A DNA stretch of 10,557 nucleotides, taken from NCBI GenBank assembly GCA_964574495.1, contig CAZNNT010000023.1, forward strand, positions 1 through 10,557, read 5' to 3'. The notes under the pieces were generated by a model. That model was not told where the DNA came from. It did not search any database and saw nothing but the letters and a program-made list of their open reading frames with translations. The position numbers and the translations under genes are program-made. This stretch comes from HO2-45-28 sp964574495 (GTDB taxonomy: Bacteria; Patescibacteriota; Minisyncoccia; HO2-45-28). Of this stretch, positions 5,662-10,557 are shown piece after piece (the first letter of the stretch is position 1; each line of letters starts with the position of its first letter).

Positions 5662-6294
5662 ATGTCCAATCCGTTACCGGATTATCTTTTACGAACCGGA
5701 GTTTTGAGCGCCGGGAAAATTTTGGAGGCCTTCGGCGCGATTGACCGCGCTGATTTCGTGCCCGAGGAATTAAAATCGTCCGCCTACGCCGACGAGGCCT
5801 TGCCCATTGGAGAAGGACAGACTATTTCCCAGCCATATACCGTCGCGTTTATGCTTAATCTTCTTGATCCGCAGGCGGGAGACAAAATTATGGATGTTGG
5901 CGCCGGTTCCGGCTGGCAGACCGCGCTTTTGGCTTATGTCGTGGGGGAAAGCGGCAAGGTTTTCGCCGTTGAGCGTGTGCCGGAACTTTGCGAATTTGGC
6001 AGAACAAATATCGCGAAATATAATTTTTTGGAGAAGGGCGTTGTGGAGTGGCTTTGTCAAGACGCTTCGGTCGGGCTTCCCGACAGAGCTCCTTTTGACG
6101 GTATTATTGTCGCCGCAAGCATAGTGGATTACAAAGTGCCGAAAATGTGGGAGGAACAATTAAAAATCGGCGGGAAAATGGTCGTGCCAATAGGTAATTC
6201 TATTTGGCTTTTTATCAAACAAGCCGACGGAACATTGCGCAAGCGTGAATTTCCGGGTTTTGCTTTCGTGCCGTTTATAAAAGGCAAGGAATAA
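5662..6294 (+). CDS. pcm: Protein-L-isoaspartate O-methyltransferase
   Basis: This cytosolic SAM-dependent repair enzyme methylates isoaspartyl residues formed by spontaneous ageing of Asn/Asp, so that they can revert to normal aspartate. The 210-residue length is typical. Visible marks are the family signature GQTISQPY (52-59), which contains the active-site Ser56 region; SAM motif I IMDVGAGSGWQ (76-86); the acidic end of the second strand, AVER (102-105); the mid motif FDGIIVAA (145-152); and the closing LKIGGKMVVPIG (167-178). The start ATG lacks a ribosome binding site but sits six bases after an extended -10, so it is probably leaderless. mltG begins seven bases after the stop, so the two are probably cotranscribed. 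Its neighbour upstream, a putative unfoldase, also concerns protein quality, but a terminator separates them. Confidence 0.93.
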   Translation: MSNPLPDYLLRTGVLSAGKILEAFGAIDRADFVPEELKSSAYADEALPIGEGQTISQPYTVAFMLNLLDPQAGDKIMDVGAGSGWQTALLAYVVGESGKVFAVERVPELCEFGRTNIAKYNFLEKGVVEWLCQDASVGLPDRAPFDGIIVAASIVDYKVPKMWEEQLKIGGKMVVPIGNSIWLFIKQADGTLRKREFPGFAFVPFIKGKE

Positions 6295-6301
6295 ATTCGA
6301 A

Positions 6302-7261
6302 ATGAATGAAATTGATTTAAAAATAAAAAAGTTGGCAATGCTCACCGGCGCGGTTTTATTTGTTATTTCTTTCGCGGCCTATTCTGTTTTTTCTGTTTCA
6401 TCCGGCTTCGGCAAAAATCGTTTAATAACCATAAAACAAGGCGAGGGTTTGAGTAAGATAGCCGCCAATTTCAACGAAGAAAATATTATAAGGTCCCCTT
6501 TTGTCTTCAAATTTTTAGTTTTTGTTTTTTCCGGCCAGAAAAATATCAAAGCCGGCGATTATTTTTTTGACGAGCCCCTTTCGTCTTTCGGAATCGCGCG
6601 CCGAATAACCGGCGGTATTTACGGGCTCTCGCCGACCCGCGTGACGATTCTGGAGGGTTGGACCGTCTGGCAGATGGGCGGACTTTTTGAAAAACTCGGA
6701 TTTTTCAGCCGTAAGGACTGGATGCGTTTTGCCGAAAAAGAAGAAGGTTATCTTTTTCCGGACACTTATTTTTTCCTGCCGAATACTTCGCCCGAAAAGA
6801 TAATAGGGATTATGCGAGATAATTTTAACGCAAAGGTTTCGCCTTTGTTGCCTGAAATTGAAAAAAGCAGGCGGGATTTTGAAGATGTCGTAGTTATGGC
6901 TTCAATTATAGAAAAAGAGGCAAGTGATTTTGAAGACGAAAAAATAATTTCCGGCATTTTGTGGAAACGGCTTGAGGCCGGAATGGGTTTGCAAGTGGAC
7001 GCGGCTCTTACTTATATAACAGGGAAATCTTCAGCGGAACTTACTGAAAAAGATTTGGCAATGGATTCGCCCTACAATACTTATAAATATCGCGGTCTTC
7101 CGCCAACTCCCATAGGCAACCCTGGACTGGACGCGATTCGCGCCGCGATTTATCCCGAAAAAACTTTATATTGGTATTATTTGCACGGCAAAGACAGCGA
7201 GCCCAGATACGCAATAACATTTGAAGAGCACGTGTCGAATAAGCGCGCATACTTGCGATAA
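6302..7261 (+). CDS. mltG: Endolytic murein transglycosylase MltG (YceG-like)
   Basis: This inner-membrane enzyme cleaves nascent peptidoglycan strands and so sets glycan chain length. The protein has 319 residues. One N-terminal membrane anchor spans about 11-32 (LAMLTGAVLFVISFAAYSVF), followed by a LysM-like segment (ITIKQGEGLSKIAANF, 42-57). The catalytic domain contains EEGYLFPDTYFF, MASIIEKEA with the putative catalytic Glu204, LQVDAALTYITG, YNTYKYRGLPPTPIGNPG and the late IYPEKTLYWYYLHG. All hallmark blocks of the family are present, so it looks functional. The ATG is seven bases after the pcm stop. A modest AAGGA (6286-6290) is 11 bases upstream, overlapping the end of pcm. Together these suggest a pcm-mltG transcript. 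The mnmA start follows 28 bases after its stop. Confidence 0.93.
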   Translation: MNEIDLKIKKLAMLTGAVLFVISFAAYSVFSVSSGFGKNRLITIKQGEGLSKIAANFNEENIIRSPFVFKFLVFVFSGQKNIKAGDYFFDEPLSSFGIARRITGGIYGLSPTRVTILEGWTVWQMGGLFEKLGFFSRKDWMRFAEKEEGYLFPDTYFFLPNTSPEKIIGIMRDNFNAKVSPLLPEIEKSRRDFEDVVVMASIIEKEASDFEDEKIISGILWKRLEAGMGLQVDAALTYITGKSSAELTEKDLAMDSPYNTYKYRGLPPTPIGNPGLDAIRAAIYPEKTLYWYYLHGKDSEPRYAITFEEHVSNKRAYLR

Positions 7262-7275
7262 GGCCATTTTTACTT

Positions 7276-7281
7276 CATAAT
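7276..7281 (+). promoter_or_regulatory. Possible -10 box for a leaderless mnmA transcript
   Basis: CATAAT lies eight bases before the mnmA ATG, in a short gap with no Shine-Dalgarno. The spacing parallels the pcm and alaS starts. No clear -35 or TGn extension is present, so read-through from mltG is equally possible. Confidence 0.3.
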
Positions 7282-7289
7282 AAAAAGTT

Positions 7290-8369
7290 ATGAAAAGGCC
7301 AAAAGTATTCGTAGCGATGTCGGGAGGAGTTGATTCTTCGGTCGCAGCCGCTTTGCTTAAAAAAGGCCCTCCTTCGCCAAGGCTTCGGAGGGTAAACGAT
7401 TTTGATGTGGTTGGATGCCATATGAAATGCTGGTCGGCGTGGGACCAGTGCAGTGTTGAGAAAGACGCTGAAGATGCGAGAGCGGTTGCCGAAAAACTGA
7501 AAATACCATTTTATATTTTTGATTTTGAAAAAGAGTATCGCGAGCGCGTCTTTAATTACATGGTGCGTGAGTACGCCGCCGGCCGCACACCGAATCCGGA
7601 TGTATTTTGCAACTCGGAAATAAAATTCGGTATTTTTTTGGAAAAAGCTTTGGCGCTTGGCGCGGACTATATCGCTACCGGCCATTACGCAAAAACAGAC
7701 GGAAGGTTTATTTCACGGGCCAAGGACGCAAATAAAGACCAAAGTTATTTCTTGTGGCGTCTTACGCAAAATCAGCTCAAACACGCCTTATTTCCGATAG
7801 GGGATTATCTAAAAAGCGAAGTCAGAGAAGTGGCGAGGAAATTCGGACTGTCGACAGCCGATAAAAAGGATTCGCAGGGTCTTTGTTTTGTGGGGAAGGT
7901 TGATTTTAGCGATTTTTTACGCGAAATTTTACCAAAAAATCCTGGGCCGATTACGACTACCTCCGGAAAAATAATAGGCGAGCACGACGGCCTTAATTTT
8001 TACACTTTGGGGCAAAGGCACGGAATTAAAATCGGCGGCACCTCCGAGCCGCTTTATGTCGCCGAAAAAAATCCGGCAACAAACACGCTTGTAGTTGCCG
8101 AAGGCGACCAAGACCCCGCGCTTTATAAAAAAGAAATTGAAGTTACTGACATAAGCTGGATCGGATGCTCCCAACCAAAGTTTCCGTTAAAATGCGAAGT
8201 GCGCATAAGATACAGACAGCCGCTTCAAAAATGCCGCATTGCCGCACTTGGAGGTGAAATTTCCAAGTTAGGGGTTGTCTTTGATGTGCCGCAAAAAGCC
8301 GCAACCCCGGGCCAGTCGGCTGTTTTTTATAAAGGTGGAGAAATGCTCGGCGGCGGAATAATAAAATAA
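7290..8369 (+). CDS. mnmA: tRNA-specific 2-thiouridylase MnmA with an in-frame palindromic insertion
   Basis: MnmA activates U34 of Lys, Glu and Gln tRNAs with ATP and transfers sulfur to make 2-thiouridine. The protein has 359 residues. It has the PP-loop SGGVDSSV (11-18), first catalytic Cys107 in NPDVFCNSEIKF, GHYAK (131-135), KDQSYFLW (149-156), second catalytic Cys199 in DSQGLCFVGK, and the C-terminal barrel from about 240 with LNFYTLGQRHGI. Both cysteines and the PP-loop are intact, so it is probably active. Residues about 26-37 (GPPSPRLRRVND) interrupt the usual short turn between the first helix and the strand FDVVG. This insert is encoded by a GC-rich palindrome at 7367-7392. The start has no ribosome binding site; a leaderless start is possible. 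The gene converges with the PaaX/Cas2-like gene at 8470, with a long palindrome between them. Confidence 0.93.
   Translation: MKRPKVFVAMSGGVDSSVAAALLKKGPPSPRLRRVNDFDVVGCHMKCWSAWDQCSVEKDAEDARAVAEKLKIPFYIFDFEKEYRERVFNYMVREYAAGRTPNPDVFCNSEIKFGIFLEKALALGADYIATGHYAKTDGRFISRAKDANKDQSYFLWRLTQNQLKHALFPIGDYLKSEVREVARKFGLSTADKKDSQGLCFVGKVDFSDFLREILPKNPGPITTTSGKIIGEHDGLNFYTLGQRHGIKIGGTSEPLYVAEKNPATNTLVVAEGDQDPALYKKEIEVTDISWIGCSQPKFPLKCEVRIRYRQPLQKCRIAALGGEISKLGVVFDVPQKAATPGQSAVFYKGGEMLGGGIIK
7367..7392. repeat. GC-rich palindromic element inserted in mnmA
   Basis: Arms CCCTCC (7367-7372) and GGAGGG (7387-7392) enclose TTCGCCAAGGCTTC. A nested alternative hairpin CCTT-CGCC-AAGG is also possible. It is translated as PPSPRLRR within MnmA, at a point where other MnmA proteins have only a short turn. 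This looks like a small mobile palindrome tolerated in frame, comparable in principle to Rickettsia palindromic elements. Only one copy is in the window. Confidence 0.6.
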
Positions 8370-8384
8370 TTCATTCCAAATACT

Positions 8385-8422
8385 AGTAACATATTTCTAA
8401 CAATTGTCAGAAATATGTTACT
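8385..8422. repeat. 38-bp near-perfect palindrome between mnmA and the PaaX/Cas2-like gene
   Basis: AGTAACATATTTCT (8385-8398) mirrors AGAAATATGTTACT (8409-8422) perfectly, and the centre ACAATTGT (8400-8407) is itself palindromic. The only mismatch is A8399 opposite C8408. Read on the reverse strand, 22 of its bases (8421-8400) are identical to 9022-9043 at the other end of the gene. It could be an operator for the adjacent regulator, a bidirectional terminator (though without a good T-tract), or one inverted end of a small element. The rest of the 8370-8469 gap shows nothing further. Confidence 0.85.
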
Positions 8423-8469
8423 GGGTTTAACTTAATGCCGATTAACGTCAAATTCTTTTTGTACATGTT

Positions 8470-9018
8470 TTAAATTATCTCTTTTATAAAAAATATTTTG
8501 ACATAAGAGGTCAAGCGAAGTTCTCTTATAATTTCCTCGGTTTCTCTGTGCGTGTCATAGGGGCACACCCAAACACTCTTTTGAAGTTGTTGATATCCAA
8601 GCCACCTTAAACGATCTCGCAAAACGTGTCTTATCGTCCCTAATTTTGCAGGTATGTCAAATATAACCATAATCCAAGATCCGTCTTTGCGTTTTTTCTT
8701 CTCGCCAAACTTTCTTTTTGTCAGTAAAACCTTTTTCTTGCCTTTGGGCGTTAAAAGCACTCCCGTTGTTCCTTCCAGAGCTTTGGTTTTTACATAACCC
8801 CGATTTTGTAAGTACATCATAAACTGGCTGAATTTTCGTCTGGCGTTTTCCTTCTTGTACTCGTGCCGCAAACGTCTGGTGTCGGGGTAAACAGTTTCGG
8901 ACATCGTTTCCGGCCCGATAAAGTCAACCACATCATCCGCCTTTTCTATCAGATCGTATAATTTCCACAAAAACTTATCAGTAATAGGCAATTTTTTCAT
9001 ATTTTTCATATAAATCAT
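8470..9018 (-). CDS. PaaX-like regulator: winged helix plus Cas2-like domain
   Basis: The protein has 182 residues from the ATG at 9018; ATGs at 9009 and 9000 are equally possible, and a TTG at 9048 is unlikely because it lies inside the palindrome. The N-terminal part (about 10-100) is a winged helix, ending KFSQFMMYLQNRGYVKT and a wing TTGVLLTPKGKKKVLL. A basic linker follows. Residues about 112-182 have the Cas2 ferredoxin-like pattern: SWIMVIFDIP with Asp121, helix RHVLRDRLRWLGY, QLQKSVWVCPYD, then KIFFIKEI. This matches the first two domains of PaaX-type repressors, without the PaaX C-terminal domain. No CRISPR repeats or other cas genes are in the window, so adaptation is unlikely; DNA-binding regulation is the better guess. 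It is bracketed by two related palindromes and transcribed away from alaS, suggesting autoregulation. Ligand and targets are unknown. Confidence 0.82.
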   Translation of the reverse strand: MIYMKNMKKLPITDKFLWKLYDLIEKADDVVDFIGPETMSETVYPDTRRLRHEYKKENARRKFSQFMMYLQNRGYVKTKALEGTTGVLLTPKGKKKVLLTKRKFGEKKKRKDGSWIMVIFDIPAKLGTIRHVLRDRLRWLGYQQLQKSVWVCPYDTHRETEEIIRELRLTSYVKIFFIKEII

Positions 9019-9021
9019 ATG

Positions 9022-9058
9022 GTAACATATTTCTGACAATTGTATCAAAAGATGTTAC
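9022..9058. promoter_or_regulatory. Imperfect palindrome, candidate operator of the PaaX/Cas2-like gene
   Basis: Ends GTAACAT and ATGTTAC (7-bp arms) bracket ACAATTGT (9036-9043). The left half (9022-9043) is identical to the reverse complement of 8400-8421. The right half is degraded, with one or two extra bases. It lies three bases upstream of the regulator's first ATG and inside the divergent alaS/regulator spacer, so protein bound here would block the regulator's own promoter and perhaps affect alaS. Confidence 0.65.
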
Positions 9059-9060
9059 TT

Positions 9061-9096
9061 TGGATATTCTGTTGGATATTCTGTTGGATATTCTGT
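9061..9096. repeat. Three perfect tandem copies of a 12-bp unit
   Basis: TGGATATTCTGT occurs at 9061-9072, 9073-9084 and 9085-9096 without a mismatch. The array starts two bases after the operator-like palindrome and ends 37 bases before the alaS -10. Perfect identity points to recent expansion or copy-number variation. It is not coding on either strand as far as I can tell. Confidence 0.92.
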
Positions 9097-9110
9097 ATGT
9101 TTCTTGCCCG

Positions 9111-9139
9111 TTTCAACGCGGGTTGTTTTTTGCTATTAT
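9111..9139 (+). promoter_or_regulatory. Extended -10 promoter for alaS
   Basis: TGC-TATTAT (9131-9139) is an extended -10. A weak -35 TTTCAA (9111-9116) is 17 bases upstream of the box. The ATG is ten bases after the box and there is no Shine-Dalgarno, so the transcript would have a leader of only a few bases. The strategy matches that before pcm. Confidence 0.5.
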
Positions 9140-9149
9140 AAATATATAA

Positions 9150-10557
9150 ATGACTTCCCAAGAAATAAGAGAAAAATTTTTGGATTTTTTCAAAAAAAGA
9201 GGACATACGGTTAGACCGTCTTCTTCGCTTATACCCGACGACCCCTCGGTGCTTTTTACCACGGCCGGAATGCAGCAATTTAAGCCGTATTTTACGGGCG
9301 AAGCCGATCCGATTAAAGATTTTGGCACAAAGCGCGTCGTTTCCGTACAAAAATCAATGCGTACCTCGGATATTGATGAAGTGGGCGACGAATCGCATCT
9401 TACTTTTTTTGAAATGCTGGGACATTTTTCTTTCGGGGATTATTTTAAAAAAGAAACTATAGAGTGGACTTACGAATTATTGACCGAAGTTTTTAATATT
9501 GAGTCCGGGAGGATTTCAGCCACGGTCTTTGCCGGTGATGAAAAAATTCCATTTGACTCGGAGTCATACGAGGCCTGGTCCAAATTTTTGCCTTCGGACC
9601 ATATCCGCAAAGGTCCGCGTAAGGATAACATTTGGGGACCGGCCGGGGCCGAGGGACCGTGCGGAGCCGCAAACGAGGTGTATGTTGACGATTTGGAAGT
9701 AGCGACCCTTGTTTTTATGGAATATTTTTGCGCCAAAGACCAGAGTTTAACTTTACTGCCGCAAAAGGGCGTTGATGTCGGGTGGGGATTTGAACGTTTG
9801 GTGATGCTGGTTCAAAAAAAGAAAAATATTTTTGAGACGGATTTATTTGAGCCGACCATAAATGCGATTAAAATCTCGGAAAAGTACGATAACATTCGTG
9901 TGAAAAGAATAATAGCCGACCATATCCGAGCGGCCGCCTTTTTGATTTCGGATGGTGTCTTGCCTTCAAACAAGGAACAGGGTTATGTTTTACGCCGACT
10001 TATGCGCAGGATAATATTTTACGGCGCGAATATCGGGGAAGTTATAAAAATTATCGAAAACTATGCGCATTATAAACTTGACGCGGATGCGATAATTGCC
10101 GTCTTGAGCGAAGAAAAAGAAAAATTTTCCAAAACGCTTGAACACGGGCTTAAGGAACTGGAAAAGCAGAACGCCATTAACGCCAAAATTGCCTTTGATT
10201 TATACCAGACATACGGCCTGCCTTACGAGATCATTAAAGAGGTCGGGGGAGAAAGAGCGGCGAAGCTCAAAAGAGAGGATTTTGACAAGGAATTTGCGCG
10301 TCATCAGGAAATTTCAAAAGCGGGGCAAGAAAAAAAATTCGGCGGGCACGGGCTTATTCTGGATACGGGCGAGCTGAAAGCGGGGAGTGAGGAAGAATTG
10401 CAAAAAGTTACAAGATTGCATACGGCGACCCATCTTTTGCAAGCCGCGCTTCGCGAGGTTTTGGGTAAGGATGTTAAACAAATGGGCTCGGACATCACGC
10501 CAGAACGCGCGAGGTTTGATTTTTCATTCGGGCGCAAACCGACTTCCGAAGAATTGA
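9150..10557 (+). CDS. alaS: Alanine-tRNA ligase, 3'-truncated by the window end
   Basis: This class II synthetase charges tRNA-Ala and normally clears mischarged Ser/Gly. The visible 469 codons stay open to the window end. Marks are EIREKFLDFFKKRGH at the N terminus, SSSLIP, LFTTAGMQQFKPYF, motif 2 with HLTFFEMLGHFSFGDYF, GPAGAEGPCG in the adenylation site, motif 3 VDVGWGFERL (usually VDTGMGLERL), the tRNA-recognition helices with DHIRAAAFLISDG and GYVLRRLMRR, and the editing-site zinc ligands HTATH (424-428). Between the FDLYQTYGLP block (349) and HTATH are only about 75 residues. From memory the E. coli enzyme has about 150, so the beta-barrel part of the editing region seems largely missing. 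There is no ribosome binding site; it is probably near-leaderless. The C-terminal part lies outside the window. Confidence 0.95.
   Translation, partial: MTSQEIREKFLDFFKKRGHTVRPSSSLIPDDPSVLFTTAGMQQFKPYFTGEADPIKDFGTKRVVSVQKSMRTSDIDEVGDESHLTFFEMLGHFSFGDYFKKETIEWTYELLTEVFNIESGRISATVFAGDEKIPFDSESYEAWSKFLPSDHIRKGPRKDNIWGPAGAEGPCGAANEVYVDDLEVATLVFMEYFCAKDQSLTLLPQKGVDVGWGFERLVMLVQKKKNIFETDLFEPTINAIKISEKYDNIRVKRIIADHIRAAAFLISDGVLPSNKEQGYVLRRLMRRIIFYGANIGEVIKIIENYAHYKLDADAIIAVLSEEKEKFSKTLEHGLKELEKQNAINAKIAFDLYQTYGLPYEIIKEVGGERAAKLKREDFDKEFARHQEISKAGQEKKFGGHGLILDTGELKAGSEEELQKVTRLHTATHLLQAALREVLGKDVKQMGSDITPERARFDFSFGRKPTSEEL

Noticed and set aside
7367..7392. Palindrome in mnmA as a terminator or attenuator
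   Set aside because: It is inside the coding frame near the 5' end of an intact gene and has no T-tract after it.
8470..9018. CRISPR adaptation module based on the Cas2-like domain
   Set aside because: No repeat-spacer array and no cas1 or other cas genes are present; the winged helix fused to the Cas2 fold fits PaaX-like regulators better.
9046..9048. TTG start for the reverse-strand regulator
   Set aside because: It lies inside the operator-like palindrome and adds ten residues without support, while three in-frame ATGs (9018, 9009, 9000) follow.
9045..9350. Reverse-strand open frame with NIQQNIQQNIQ repeats
   Set aside because: It is the translation of the 12-bp tandem repeat plus antisense alaS, overlaps the regulator's promoter, and has no independent support.

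Overview
The window looks like a scaffold from an uncultivated Patescibacteria (Candidate Phyla Radiation) genome, most likely Parcubacteria-like. This is inferred from the very tight gene packing, short or absent leaders, compact versions of core enzymes, a palindromic repeat inserted in frame inside a housekeeping gene, and a stand-alone PaaX/Cas2-like regulator. TGA ends one gene (2303-2305), so the code is standard, not the TGA=Gly code of Gracilibacteria/Absconditabacteria. No search was possible, so the taxonomic call is moderate confidence.

Layout. (1) Positions 2-823 hold the 3' part of an IMP dehydrogenase/GMP reductase gene, followed by a rho-independent terminator and the first codons of another gene. 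That gene runs into a 10-N assembly gap (978-987). (2) The sequence after the gap restarts with an exact 30-base copy of the guaB tail, then a second, diverged version of the same terminator-leader layout. Two allelic or strain contigs, or two real duplicates, have therefore been joined. (3) Positions 1145-3327 hold two overlapping, paralogous metallophosphoesterase-like genes. The first has lost key metal ligands, the second keeps most of them, and both carry an N-terminal winged-helix-like segment. (4) Positions 3456-5633 encode an unusual AAA+ protein: a Lon-type N-terminal domain joined to a Clp/Hsp100 D2-type ATPase with a long charged insertion and a possible ClpP-docking loop. (5) Positions 5662-8369 carry a forward housekeeping run: pcm (protein repair), mltG (peptidoglycan glycan-chain release) and mnmA (tRNA 2-thiouridylation). 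(6) Positions 8385-9149 form a regulatory island. A reverse-strand wHTH + Cas2-like (PaaX-like) gene is bracketed by two related long palindromes, and a triple 12-bp tandem repeat lies next to it. (7) Positions 9150-10557 hold the 5' part of alaS, running off the window, with an apparently shortened editing region.

How the genes work together. Most are independent housekeeping functions: purine synthesis, protein quality control and repair, cell wall, tRNA modification and charging. The AAA+ unfoldase and the isoaspartyl methyltransferase both concern damaged proteins and are adjacent, but a strong terminator and a separate leaderless-type promoter in the 28 bases between them suggest independent transcription. 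The most unusual items are the Lon-N/Clp chimera, the degenerate/active phosphoesterase pair, and the palindrome-bracketed Cas2-like regulator divergent from alaS.
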